From: CAKZYD01 sp039814715
GTDB taxonomy: Bacteria > Pseudomonadota > Alphaproteobacteria > Sphingomonadales > CAKZYD01
Direction of reading: 5' to 3'
Assembly (NCBI GenBank): GCA_039814715.1
Contig: JBCCAR010000037.1
Location: 1-30,523, forward strand
DNA: 30,523 nt
Both the position numbers and the translations under genes were made by a program. Position 1 is the first letter of the stretch. Every line of letters begins with the position of its first letter. Below, in pieces: positions 1 to 7,930 of this stretch. The notes under the pieces were generated by a model that was not told where the DNA came from, did no database searches, and worked only from the letters and a program-made list of their open reading frames with translations.

Positions 1-121
1 ATTGGCAGCCGACATTGCCGCCTGGACCAAAGAGCGAAACAATAAACAGTGCATCGCAAACTGGCAGTTCACAAACAACGACGCACGGATAAAACTCACT
101 AAACTATACCCATCAATCTGA
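1..121 (+). CDS. IS630-family transposase, C-terminal end (partial)
   Basis: Reading from base 2 there is an open frame of 39 codons that stops at TGA 119-121. It contains a tryptophan, then RNN, NWQFT, DARIKL and finally KLYPSI. This series of residues is typical of the extreme C terminus of IS630/Tc1-mariner-type DDE transposases, where a segment like 'NW-FTT-DAR-KL--LYP' ends the protein. The rest of the gene lies left of the window, so I cannot tell whether the element is intact. It runs toward the 3' end of nadK and stops about 25 bases short of it. The call rests on motif memory from a short stretch, without catalytic residues in view. Confidence 0.72.
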   Translation, partial: LAADIAAWTKERNNKQCIANWQFTNNDARIKLTKLYPSI

Positions 122-135
122 GTGATTCACAGGAC
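1..135 (+). mobile_element. Right end of an IS630-type insertion sequence (boundary inferred)
   Basis: The transposase tail ends at 121. The next bases contain GACTAGTC (133-140), and the CTAG at 135-138 matches the known preference of IS630 for inserting at the TA of CTAG. If that is the target, the element ends at about 135 and TA 136-137 is the duplicated dinucleotide. The left terminal repeat is outside the window, so the boundary is inferred. Confidence 0.45.
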
Positions 136-143
136 TAGTCTGT

Positions 144-911
144 TTAGACGATAAACTGCTCTAACAAGATGCGCTCGGCCAATGTGTGCTCGGCGTCGAA
201 AAGTAGCGTGCGGCTAATTTTACGGTCTTGCTCAATGGTCACTTTTTCCACATCGCGAATTTCTGTTTGATCTGCAACCGCGCTCACTGGCCGTTTATGC
301 CCTTCTAAGATGCTGAGCGTGATGGAAGCGGTTTGCGGCAAAAGCGCGCCGCGCCACCGGCGCGGGCGAAAGGCGCTGATTGGCGTGAGCGCCAGCAAAT
401 CGGAGCTAAGCGGCAGGATTGGCCCGTGCGCGGAAAGATTATAAGCGCTAGAGCCCGCCGGTGTTGCCACTAAGACGCCATCACAGACCAGCTCATCCAG
501 CCGCGGTTTACCATCAATGCTAATGCGCAGTTTTGCTGCTTGGCGGGTTTCGCGCAGCAGAGACACTTCATTAAATGCATGGGAGACCGCTGCCCCGCCT
601 TCAACACGCTGCGCGGTCATGCGCAAGGGATAGAGCGTTTGCGGAATAGCCGCGATCAGGCGTTCATGCAGGTTTTCAACAATGAACTCATTCATCAAAA
701 ACCCGACGGTGCCTCTGTTCATCCCAAAGATGGGTGTCTGGTGGGGAATACGTGAATGCAGCGTTTCAAGCATGAAGCCATCACCGCCTAAAGCGATGAC
801 CACGTCCGCCTCTTCTAGAGGGACGCAGTCATACTGATCCAGCAGATGCGCTTTCGCCTCCCGGGCGATCGCGGCGCTGCTTGAAATAAAGGCGAGGCGA
901 TCGAAGGGCAA
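144..911 (-). CDS. nadK: NAD kinase
   Basis: ATP-dependent NAD kinase, which makes NADP from NAD in the cytoplasm. The 255-residue protein has the family signature GGDGFML near residues 42-48, an NRGTVGFLMNE segment near 65-75, and DGVLVATPAGSSAYN around 144-158, the substrate-binding loop. The length fits the short alphaproteobacterial form. The start is TTG at 909-911; no in-frame ATG exists near the N terminus, and AAGG lies just upstream at the end of moaA. The gene begins four bases after the moaA stop, so the two are almost certainly cotranscribed and perhaps translationally coupled. The stop codon lies only a few bases from the inferred IS630 end, so any native terminator has probably been displaced. 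Confidence 0.95.
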   Translation of the reverse strand: MPFDRLAFISSSAAIAREAKAHLLDQYDCVPLEEADVVIALGGDGFMLETLHSRIPHQTPIFGMNRGTVGFLMNEFIVENLHERLIAAIPQTLYPLRMTAQRVEGGAAVSHAFNEVSLLRETRQAAKLRISIDGKPRLDELVCDGVLVATPAGSSAYNLSAHGPILPLSSDLLALTPISAFRPRRWRGALLPQTASITLSILEGHKRPVSAVADQTEIRDVEKVTIEQDRKISRTLLFDAEHTLAERILLEQFIV

Positions 912-915
912 AACC

Positions 916-1947
916 TTAGCCCCCAGTCATGCTCATATGGCGCGTCACAGCGGGCTGCGCCCCGCGCCTTTCAATCACGAAATCATGCCCTTTCGGTTTG
1001 GCGATCATCGCCTTGTCAAAGGCCGCATGGAGCAAGTCATCCCCGTCTGATTGGCGCAATGGGCCTAGTAAATCCACCTGATCTTCCTGCCCTAAGCACA
1101 TGAAAAGCGTACCTGTACATGTCACGCGTACGCGGTTGCAGGACTCGCAAAAATTATGGGTCAGCGGCGTAATAAAGCCAAGACGTTGGCCAGTTTCTTC
1201 AACGTTTACATAGCGTGCGGGGCCGCCCGTTTTGTATTCCGAGGGCGTCAACGTCCATCTCTGGCTTAAATCCTGACGGACATGTGAAAGCGGCAGATAC
1301 TGGTCTGTGCGATCTTCGTCGATCTCGCCAAGCGGCATCGTTTCAATGAGTGTCATGTCATATCCGCGCGCGCCGCACCATTGCAGCATGTCGTCAATCG
1401 CATCCTCATTGAAGTTCTTCAGAGCGACCATGTTGATCTTGATTTTTAGTCCCGCCGCGTCAGCGGCATCAACGCTGCGAAGAACCTGCTCAAGCCGGCC
1501 CCAGCGTGTGATCTGCTGAAACTTTTTAGGGTCTAGCGTATCAATGGAAATGTTGACGCGGCTTACGCCCAAAGCGGCAAGGGCTTTAGCATGTTTTTCA
1601 AGCTGGCTGCCATTCGTGGTAAGCGTGAGGTCCTCCAACGCGCCGCTATCAAGGTGGCGCGCCAAGCGTTCAAATAGCCACATGATGTTTCTGCGCACCA
1701 GCGGTTCTCCGCCTGTCAGGCGCAGCCGTTTAACCCCGCGCGCCACAAAAGCGCTGGCCATGCGGTCTAGCTCTTCGAGCGTGAGAAGCTCCTGCTTGGG
1801 CAGAAACGTCATGTGTTCTGACATGCAATAGGTGCAGCGGAAATCACATCGATCTGTGACGGAAATCCGCACATAATCGATATGCCGTCCAAAAGAATCG
1901 ATCAGCGGGGCGCGATCACTCGTAGTATGGAGAAGGTCCTGGGCCAT
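916..1947 (-). CDS. moaA: GTP 3',8-cyclase MoaA (molybdenum cofactor biosynthesis)
   Basis: Radical-SAM enzyme that converts GTP to 3',8-cyclo-GTP, the first step of molybdopterin synthesis. The N-terminal cluster motif is CDFRCTYCM (CX3CX2C), followed by LTGGEPLVR. The C-terminal cluster motif is CESCNRVRVTCTG with a further cysteine in FMCLG, and the protein ends in the conserved Gly-Gly needed for activity in this family. I chose the ATG at 1945-1947 (343 residues) because homologous sequence begins there and GGGG lies just upstream. A longer frame reaches back to 2055 but would overlap the preceding gene and has no family-like sequence. No other moa genes are in the window. nadK follows four bases downstream. 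Confidence 0.95.
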   Translation of the reverse strand: MAQDLLHTTSDRAPLIDSFGRHIDYVRISVTDRCDFRCTYCMSEHMTFLPKQELLTLEELDRMASAFVARGVKRLRLTGGEPLVRRNIMWLFERLARHLDSGALEDLTLTTNGSQLEKHAKALAALGVSRVNISIDTLDPKKFQQITRWGRLEQVLRSVDAADAAGLKIKINMVALKNFNEDAIDDMLQWCGARGYDMTLIETMPLGEIDEDRTDQYLPLSHVRQDLSQRWTLTPSEYKTGGPARYVNVEETGQRLGFITPLTHNFCESCNRVRVTCTGTLFMCLGQEDQVDLLGPLRQSDGDDLLHAAFDKAMIAKPKGHDFVIERRGAQPAVTRHMSMTGG

Positions 1948-2023
1948 GACCCCGATATAGGGGCAGCGCGAGCAGAAGGAAAGAATGATCCGGCCCACCG
2001 AGTTTATTGTGCCGCAAGGGGCG

Positions 2024-2422
2024 TTAGTCTGTGTCGCTAGTCTCGGTGCTGCCAAATGCGTTTTGCGTCATCTTCAAGATGTCTTCTGCAGCGTCCATTA
2101 AGCGTGCATTGGCGGAGTAGGCATTGGCTGCGATACGCATCTGAATGGTCTCTTCAGCAAGCGATGGCAGGTAGCTGCCTTGGCTGGTCACAGCTGCGCT
2201 ACCGACCGCGCGTTTGGCATTCGGGCTCGCTGCCGGTGCGCGCTTATTGTCGCCTTCGCTATCTGGTTTTGCGTTCTGTTTCGGCGTAAAAGCTTGCTGG
2301 GCTGACTCAAAGCTCAGGCCCGCCTTCGCTTGCGGCGGCGCTGTTAGTCTCGCAGCGGCTTGCGCAAGCTGCGCCTCAGCCTGAATCAGGCCTTTGGCTG
2401 CTGTGTTGATCGGCCCACTCAT
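2024..2422 (-). CDS. Small flagellar rod/hook-like protein (FlgC/FlgE-type ends)
   Basis: The 132-residue product has the two ends of a flagellar axial protein without the usual middle. Residues 5-27 (INTAAKGL...AQAAARL) resemble the N-terminal coiled segment of FlgB/FlgC/FlgE. Residues 89-124 (AEETIQMRIAANAYSANARLM followed by AAEDILKMTQNAFG) resemble the C-terminal rod signature, where 'AxNAxxxxxADEML' is typical. The middle is Ala/Lys/Ser-rich and probably disordered. True FlgC proteins are only slightly longer, so it could be a divergent FlgC, but no other flagellar gene is nearby. The ATG is preceded by GAGGAGA. It reads toward moaA and lies 76 bases upstream of it. A role in the flagellum is inferred only from these ends. 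Confidence 0.7.
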   Translation of the reverse strand: MSGPINTAAKGLIQAEAQLAQAAARLTAPPQAKAGLSFESAQQAFTPKQNAKPDSEGDNKRAPAASPNAKRAVGSAAVTSQGSYLPSLAEETIQMRIAANAYSANARLMDAAEDILKMTQNAFGSTETSDTD

Positions 2423-2439
2423 TGCAGGCTCTCCTCATT

Positions 2440-2492
2440 CGAGGCGCCTCGTACGCAATGCATTGACCACCGATTCTGGTGGCACAGTGCCA
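2440..2492. promoter_or_regulatory. Cluster of four consecutive palindromes upstream of the flagellar-like gene
   Basis: Four inverted repeats fill 53 bases: CGAGGCGCCTCG (2440-2451, perfect), CAATGCATTG (2456-2465, perfect), CCACC/GGTGG with a six-base loop (2467-2482), and TGGCACAGTGCCA (2480-2492, perfect around a central A). The last two overlap and share GGTGGCAC on the plus strand, so their hairpins are mutually exclusive. The outermost repeat overlaps the predicted start of transcription of the minus-strand gene, a classic repressor position. The inner ones would lie in its leader RNA. Confidence 0.6.
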
Positions 2493-2520
2493 TTTTAACT
2501 TCTCCACGCTACACACTCAA
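2492..2520 (-). promoter_or_regulatory. Candidate sigma-70-type promoter for the flagellar-like gene
   Basis: On the minus strand TTGAGT (2515-2520) and TAAAAT (2492-2497) are separated by 17 bases. They match the -35 and -10 consensus at four and five of six positions. The predicted start point near 2485 gives a leader of about 60 bases and falls inside the TGGCACAGTGCCA palindrome. Prediction by eye only. Confidence 0.5.
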
Positions 2521-2648
2521 AACGCAAACTCTTTCAGGTGCTTCTTACGGCAACCCTACCTCTTAAAATAATTGTCATTTATTACTTAAAGCTTAAGCGA
2601 TACAAGCAAAGCGGTGTTCGAAGCAGTCTTAAGTTCAACCTATCGTTA

Positions 2649-4688
2649 ATGTCTATTCAAGCAATCAATCCTAACCGCGATGGCGCGGACACAGCGGACT
2701 GGAGCCGTCACGTCGTGCAGGCTCAGCCGTGTGATGCCGGTGCTTTGAACGTTTCGCTTTACTCCATTGCCGCGGGGAGGGCGCACCGCGCGCTGTTAAT
2801 TGAGATTCTCAACGACCCTCTCCCGGTTTTCGTGTTACTTGAGGGATGGTCACAGGACTTGGCCATGGCGCTCGAGGGGGCTGGCGCGTTGCATGTGTTC
2901 TCTGAGGCGCAGACTGATCAAGTTCAGCCGCTGATTGAGCAACACTTGTCTGGTCAGCGCCATGTTGTTACCGCAGGCCAGCCGATTGTTCAGCGCACGC
3001 CAGACCAGCGCTTGCTACGCTGGTGCTATGATCCCCAAATTGATCAAGTCTTAGTGTCTCCAGCGCTGAAGGCCCTTATGCCAGCGCATGATATCGCTGC
3101 AGTGAGGGGCCTTGACGCCTTTGCGTTTGCGATTGCTGGTTTGGCCGCTGGCGATGTGTTTGCAGCCTGCGATCAGGCCGCACGCACTGGCGGCTCGGTC
3201 ACACTTCTCCATCCCGCAATCCAGCGCCCTGGGACGGAAGGTCTTGGCCCCTATCTCAGCCATACAGTGCGCGCGCTGCCCTGCGAGACAGAGAGCAAGC
3301 TCATTTTTGGTATCGTCAGCAATGATGTTCGGTACCAAGATATTTTGGCTTTGGAGAACCGGCCTGGTGTGCTCTCAGAAATGGCCTTTCGCAAGACGTT
3401 ATCGGATTTTTTGAGCCAAGCGCCCAAGAAGGCAGGGTTCTCGGCTGCGGTTTGCATTGTCTCGCTTGATCGTTTCGAGCAAATGAACATCTTGTTAGGC
3501 CGCCAAGTTGCAGATGGCCTCTTGGACCAAGTCGCTGCCCGGCTTCGCGAACGCACTCTGTCTTTCATGTCGCGCCGTGATGCGGCTGACGAACGCGATA
3601 TTGCCATATGCCGGATCGGCGGAGCGCAGTTTGCTGTGGCCATGGAAGGCGCATTACACATTAGCGAGACGCGCACCTTAGCGGATTACATGCTTGCCTG
3701 TTTCAGCGAGCCATTTTTGATGGATGAACAGCGCCTACGCCTTGATGGCCGCATCGGTATCGCTGCTGCCAAGGCGACCGAACGCAGCCCTGATAAAATC
3801 ATGTCTCGCGCCGCTCTTGCGCTATCGACAGCCCTCAAAGATCCGCCCGGTAGTTTTCGTGTCTTTGATGCGCAAGATGCTGCCGCCGCGCAGGAAAAAG
3901 TAATGCTTGGCGGCGAGCTGCGCGATGCGCTCGACCAGGACCGCCTCTTTATTCAATACATGCCGATCATTCGTCTCGAAGATCGAACAGTCGCTGGTTT
4001 TGAAGCGCTTGTGCGCTGGGATCATCCAGAAATGGGCTTGCTGACGCCGGCTTTGTTTATTCCCATGGCGGAAGAAAGCGGCGCTATCACGGATGTAGGG
4101 GATTGGGTGCTCTCGCGCGCTTTAAATGATTTCGCTGAACTTTGCGCACATCTGCCGCCCGACCTTTATTTAGCGATCAACATTTCTTCCGAGCAGTTGA
4201 GGCGTTCGAATTTTGAAAACACGGTCCTTCAGCAGCTCGCCACATCTGGCTTGAGCGAAAACCGGCTGATATTAGAGCTGACAGAGAGCATCGTGATTGA
4301 GGACTTTGCTCGCTCTAAGAACGTTATGGCATCGCTGCGCGCGCGCGGCATACGTTGGTCTATCGATGATTTTGGCACCGGTTTTTCGGCTCTGTCTTAT
4401 TTGGGCGAATTGCCCTTTGATGAGCTCAAAATCGATAAGCGCTTTGTACGCGCGCTCTCGCAAAACCGGGATGAAACTGTGCCGGAAACCCTCATAAATG
4501 CGATCTTGGCCATTGCCCGCTCGCGCCAGGCCCGCATTGTGGCCGAAGGCATTGAGACGCCTCAGCAGGCCCGGCAGCTCACCGTGTTAGGGTGCGACCT
4601 TGGGCAGGGGTATCACTTTGCTGCGCCTATGCTGCCAGAGGAGCTTTTGGCCTTCGTTTCGCGCTTTGAAGAAGGCGCATCAAGCTAA
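2649..4688 (+). CDS. GGDEF-EAL protein with degenerate GGDEF, likely c-di-GMP phosphodiesterase
   Basis: A 679-residue cytoplasmic signalling protein. An unrecognised N-terminal region (about 1-215) precedes a GGDEF domain in which the active-site motif reads GGAQF (about 324-328), so diguanylate cyclase activity is unlikely. The EAL domain follows and looks complete: EALVRW (about 452), NISSEQL, LELTES, DDFGTG, KIDKRFV, VAEGIET and a final GQGYHFAAPM. These supply the metal-binding acids, the lysine and the catalytic glutamate expected of an active c-di-GMP hydrolase. No membrane segment is evident from the ATG at 2649; an AT-rich GTG-initiated extension to 2538 is possible but looks non-coding. 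No clear ribosome site marks either start. The 3' end overlaps the convergent SDR gene by nine bases. Proximity to the flagellar-like gene hints at motility control. Confidence 0.9.
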   Translation: MSIQAINPNRDGADTADWSRHVVQAQPCDAGALNVSLYSIAAGRAHRALLIEILNDPLPVFVLLEGWSQDLAMALEGAGALHVFSEAQTDQVQPLIEQHLSGQRHVVTAGQPIVQRTPDQRLLRWCYDPQIDQVLVSPALKALMPAHDIAAVRGLDAFAFAIAGLAAGDVFAACDQAARTGGSVTLLHPAIQRPGTEGLGPYLSHTVRALPCETESKLIFGIVSNDVRYQDILALENRPGVLSEMAFRKTLSDFLSQAPKKAGFSAAVCIVSLDRFEQMNILLGRQVADGLLDQVAARLRERTLSFMSRRDAADERDIAICRIGGAQFAVAMEGALHISETRTLADYMLACFSEPFLMDEQRLRLDGRIGIAAAKATERSPDKIMSRAALALSTALKDPPGSFRVFDAQDAAAAQEKVMLGGELRDALDQDRLFIQYMPIIRLEDRTVAGFEALVRWDHPEMGLLTPALFIPMAEESGAITDVGDWVLSRALNDFAELCAHLPPDLYLAINISSEQLRRSNFENTVLQQLATSGLSENRLILELTESIVIEDFARSKNVMASLRARGIRWSIDDFGTGFSALSYLGELPFDELKIDKRFVRALSQNRDETVPETLINAILAIARSRQARIVAEGIETPQQARQLTVLGCDLGQGYHFAAPMLPEELLAFVSRFEEGASS

Positions 4689-5444
4689 GACCTGGCCATC
4701 ATCTGCCACGATGGTTGAGCCGGTGACAAACCCCGATGCGGGCGATAAGAGATATAACAGCAGTTCATTCAGGTCCGTATCGTGTCCAACCCGGCGGCGG
4801 GGGAAGCGTTTGATGAACTTCTCTCCGGTCTCTGTTTTGAAAAAGTCAGAGTTGATCTCAGTTTCGATAAAGCCAGGGCAGATGGCATTGACGTTAATTT
4901 GATACCGCGCCCATTCCCGCGCGAAACACTTTGTCATGTGCGCGGTCGCGGCCTTGGACATGCAATAGACAGAATTTAAGACCAGTGTTTTGAAAGCTGC
5001 GATAGAGGCAATATTGACAACGCGCCCGCCGTTGCCGCGCGCAATGAAGCGCTTGCCTATTTCGGTCGTCATGAAAAAGGCCGCTTTCACATTCGTATCC
5101 ATGACGAAGTCATACTCGTCTTCGGTCGTATCTTCGATTGGCGCGGTGGTCTGCACGCCCGAATTGTTGACAAGGCCCCACAGCGCTCCGTCTGAGATGT
5201 CCCACGCCTTTGCGATTGCCTCTGAAGAGGCGCTGCGATCATTCACATCAAAACTCAAGGCGGCGACCTGGCCAGGTTGACCTGCCATGTCTGCTGCTAA
5301 GACCTCAAGGCGCGGCGTGCGGCGGCCTGTCGCAATGACATTTGCCCCCTGTTCGCAAAGGGCCTGCGTAAAGGATTTGCCAAGGCCGCTGGTTGCGCCA
5401 GTCACCATGATCCATTTGCCGCCCAAATCAAAATCTACAGCCAT
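4680..5444 (-). CDS. SDR-family NAD(P)-dependent oxidoreductase
   Basis: Classical short-chain dehydrogenase/reductase of 254 residues. It shows the cofactor loop TGATSGLG (residues 15-22), NNSG (93-96; NNAG is more usual), the catalytic serine at about 147 in NIASIAA, and the YCMSK motif with Tyr160 and Lys164. PGFIETEI and the C-terminal VTGSTIVADDGQ are typical of the 3-oxoacyl/gluconate dehydrogenase branch. The first residues LGGKWIMVTGATSG place the start well. The substrate is not predictable. It converges on the EAL gene with a nine-base overlap and faces away from the DsbA-family gene. It could belong with the nearby acyl-CoA ligase and other oxidative genes, but this is only proximity. 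Confidence 0.92.
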   Translation of the reverse strand: MAVDFDLGGKWIMVTGATSGLGKSFTQALCEQGANVIATGRRTPRLEVLAADMAGQPGQVAALSFDVNDRSASSEAIAKAWDISDGALWGLVNNSGVQTTAPIEDTTEDEYDFVMDTNVKAAFFMTTEIGKRFIARGNGGRVVNIASIAAFKTLVLNSVYCMSKAATAHMTKCFAREWARYQINVNAICPGFIETEINSDFFKTETGEKFIKRFPRRRVGHDTDLNELLLYLLSPASGFVTGSTIVADDGQVLA

Positions 5445-5555
5445 ACCGTTTCCACCAGTGTTTTTTCTTTGCTCGTCAACGATCTACACGGACCGGGTCA
5501 TTTGAACAATCCTGCGCTTGTGTTAGGCTTAAAACTTCAGGTTTGGGAGAGAGAC

Positions 5556-6182
5556 ATGCATGTAGACGTCATCATCGATGTCGTATGCCCTTGGTGCTAT
5601 ATCGGCAAGCGACGTATGGATGCAGCGATGGCTGCGTCACAAACTAGTTTTGACGTCCAGTATCGGCCCTTTTTGCTTGCGCCTGATATGCCCATGGAAG
5701 GCAAAGATCGCAAAGTCCATTTTGCTGAAAAATTCGGCGCCGATTTTGATATGTCGAAGATGACGCAAACGTTGCTTGCTGAAGCTGGTGATATCGATTT
5801 TCAATTTGGAAAAATTGAGCGCGTTCCAAACACCATTGACGCACACCGCCTTATTGGCTGGGCCTATGGTCAAGGCATCCAGGCGGATGTCGCTGAGGCC
5901 GTGTTTGAAGCCTATTTCACCCTTGGCGAAGATATTGGCCAAGCAAGCGTCTTAACGGACATCGCTGAACGATGCGGCATGGATCGAACGATTGTGTCTA
6001 ACCTGCTCAGTACGGATAAGGACCGCGATGTTATTCGCGCCGGGGCTATGCAGGCTGCGGGCATGGGCGTGCAGGGGGTGCCATTTTATATTTTTGCAAG
6101 TGCTGTCGCGCTGAGCGGAGCGCAGCCAGCGGACATGTTATTGCAGGCAGCGCAAAAAGCGCAGGACGGAAAGGCCGCCTAA
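5556..6182 (+). CDS. DsbA-family oxidoreductase (FrnE / 2-hydroxychromene-2-carboxylate isomerase superfamily)
   Basis: A 208-residue thioredoxin-fold protein of the DsbA/HCCA-isomerase group. It begins with the beta strand VDVIIDVV followed by CPWC (residues 11-14) and YIGKRR, the usual FrnE-like start, and has the GVQGVPFYIF segment carrying the cis-proline. There is no signal peptide, so it acts in the cytoplasm, unlike true DsbA. The ATG at 5556 is preceded by GGGAGAGAG; a longer frame upstream has no family-like sequence. FrnE-like proteins are thought to be thiol oxidoreductases or glutathione-dependent enzymes; the CPWC pair favours thiol redox chemistry. Its stop codon interlocks with that of the convergent acyl-CoA ligase (four shared bases). 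Confidence 0.88.
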   Translation: MHVDVIIDVVCPWCYIGKRRMDAAMAASQTSFDVQYRPFLLAPDMPMEGKDRKVHFAEKFGADFDMSKMTQTLLAEAGDIDFQFGKIERVPNTIDAHRLIGWAYGQGIQADVAEAVFEAYFTLGEDIGQASVLTDIAERCGMDRTIVSNLLSTDKDRDVIRAGAMQAAGMGVQGVPFYIFASAVALSGAQPADMLLQAAQKAQDGKAA

Positions 6183-7801
6183 CCGACTTTCCGACTACCC
6201 TCTGGCCAATATGCTTTGCGCAGCTCCTTTTTAAGGATTTTCCCTGAAGGATTGCGCGGTAAATCCTTAACGAAGTCGATCGATTTAGGCACTTTATAGC
6301 CAGCGATCTTTGTGCGCGTGAAGGCGATGATGTCGTCTGCCGTTGCATCGCCTTTTTTGACGATGATGGCTTTCACAGCTTCGCCCCAGCGTTCATCTGG
6401 CACCCCAATAACGGCCGTATCTGCAACTGCTGGATGGTCCATAAGCGCAGCTTCAACTTCCGCTGGATAGATATTTTCCGCGCCAGAGACGATCATGTCT
6501 TTCACCCGGTCGAACAAATAAACATAGCCGCCTTCGTCGACATACCCAGCGTCTCCAGACCGGTACCAGTCACCAAAAAAAGCAGCCTCGGTATCCGCTT
6601 GCCGGTTCCAATAGCCTTTCATGATGGAATCTGTACGGATCAAGATCTCGCCGACCTTGCCAATTTCCACATCTTGGCCATGGTCATCTGCGACTCGTAT
6701 TTCAACATTTGGAAACGGCTTGCCGCAGCTGGCCATGCGCGGCGTGCCAGCTACATCATGATCTTCTGGGGGGAGGTATGTGATAGAGCCGGACACCTCG
6801 GTCATTCCGTAATATTGAATGAAGCTGCAGCCGAAGGTCTCCATGGCGCGTTTGAGCGTTACTGGCGGGATGGGCGAGGCCCCATAAAACACTTCTTGCA
6901 TGGACGATAGGTCCACAGAAGGCGTGTCTGGATGGTCCAAAATCGTGAGGAGAACCGCTGGCACGGCAAACATCTTCGTAATGCCCTGGCGATCAATTGT
7001 GTGGATGATTTGAGCGATGTCTGGCTTATCGAGGATCACGCATGTCCCGCCATTGCAGAGCGTTTGAAAGCCCCAAACCGTGCCGCCAACGTGAAAGCAT
7101 GGCATGGCCATAAGCGAGATGTCTGTTTCGTCCCAATCAGACCAGTCTTGGTTGACCAACTTGCCTTTTGAAATGGCCGCTAGCAAAGATTGGTGGGTTA
7201 AGAGCGCGCCTTTTGGAAATCCCGTCGTGCCGGAGGTGTACATTTGAACCAAAACGTCATCAGGCCCGGCTTCATGGCGGGCGCTTGATCCGTCAGCCCC
7301 ATCACGCCAAGTCTCATAGGTATCGTAGCCAGGCGTGTTCCCGTCCATGAGGTAAATCTGCCGCAGCGCTGGGCATTCGTCTTTCACTTCCTCGGCAAGG
7401 CTCAAGAAATCAGGATCAACAAACAGGAGCTCTGCTTCACAGTCCTGGAGGATGTATGCGACTTCCGGCGGCGCGAGACGCCAGTTCACTGGGATGAGAA
7501 TGCGCCCACTCATCGCGGCCCCAAAGAACAACTCAAGATAATGATCACTGTTGAGACCGAGATAGGCAAAACGCTTTTGGTGAGCGATACCGCTGCGCTC
7601 CAATCCTTCAGCAACCTGCGCCACGCGCTGGCCCAGCTGGCCGTATGTCAGCTGCCTGCCGTGAAACACAGTTGCAACTTTATCTTGCTGGGCAGCAACT
7701 TGCGCGCTGAAGGCATCAAACGTCGTATTTGCCTGCAAAATTGGATGCTGTGAATGATCGATCATGCGGCGTTGCTCATAAGGTTGCGACGAAGCTCTCA
7801 T
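6179..7801 (-). CDS. Acyl-CoA synthetase (AMP-forming, long/medium-chain fatty acid-CoA ligase family)
   Basis: A 540-residue ANL-superfamily ligase that activates a carboxylic acid as acyl-AMP and then acyl-CoA. Motifs in order: YTSGTTGFPKG (about 188-198, the phosphate-binding loop), QYYGMTEVSG, YRSGDAGYV with the ribose-binding Asp, FDRVKDMIVSGAENIYP (hinge), and PRNPSGKILKKELR with the catalytic C-terminal lysine. The size and motifs suit the medium/long-chain or cyclohexane-carboxylate type; the exact acid is unknown. An in-frame ATG at 7765 is an alternative start, and neither has a strong ribosome site. It diverges from the TetR gene across about 130 bases, a layout that often means regulation by that repressor. 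It ends with a four-base stop overlap with the convergent DsbA-family gene. Confidence 0.93.
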   Translation of the reverse strand: MRASSQPYEQRRMIDHSQHPILQANTTFDAFSAQVAAQQDKVATVFHGRQLTYGQLGQRVAQVAEGLERSGIAHQKRFAYLGLNSDHYLELFFGAAMSGRILIPVNWRLAPPEVAYILQDCEAELLFVDPDFLSLAEEVKDECPALRQIYLMDGNTPGYDTYETWRDGADGSSARHEAGPDDVLVQMYTSGTTGFPKGALLTHQSLLAAISKGKLVNQDWSDWDETDISLMAMPCFHVGGTVWGFQTLCNGGTCVILDKPDIAQIIHTIDRQGITKMFAVPAVLLTILDHPDTPSVDLSSMQEVFYGASPIPPVTLKRAMETFGCSFIQYYGMTEVSGSITYLPPEDHDVAGTPRMASCGKPFPNVEIRVADDHGQDVEIGKVGEILIRTDSIMKGYWNRQADTEAAFFGDWYRSGDAGYVDEGGYVYLFDRVKDMIVSGAENIYPAEVEAALMDHPAVADTAVIGVPDERWGEAVKAIIVKKGDATADDIIAFTRTKIAGYKVPKSIDFVKDLPRNPSGKILKKELRKAYWPEGSRKVG

Positions 7802-7930
7802 AGTCGGCTTTCAAAGCAATGAGTGCTGCCCCTCAAAAGCGACAGGGACAAGCGCCACCTTAGCACTTATGACAATTTTATAACTCGTAGCGCTTTGGCA
7901 GGTTTAAGGGATGGAGATTTGGGGGACGGA

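Noticed and set aside
2480..2492. TGGCAC as a sigma-54 promoter half
   Set aside because: No TTGC element follows at the right distance on either strand; the sequence is better explained as a palindrome.
2575..2650. Several TTAA motifs upstream of the EAL gene as CtrA sites
   Set aside because: None of the pairs has the required seven-base spacing; this is an AT-rich promoter region.
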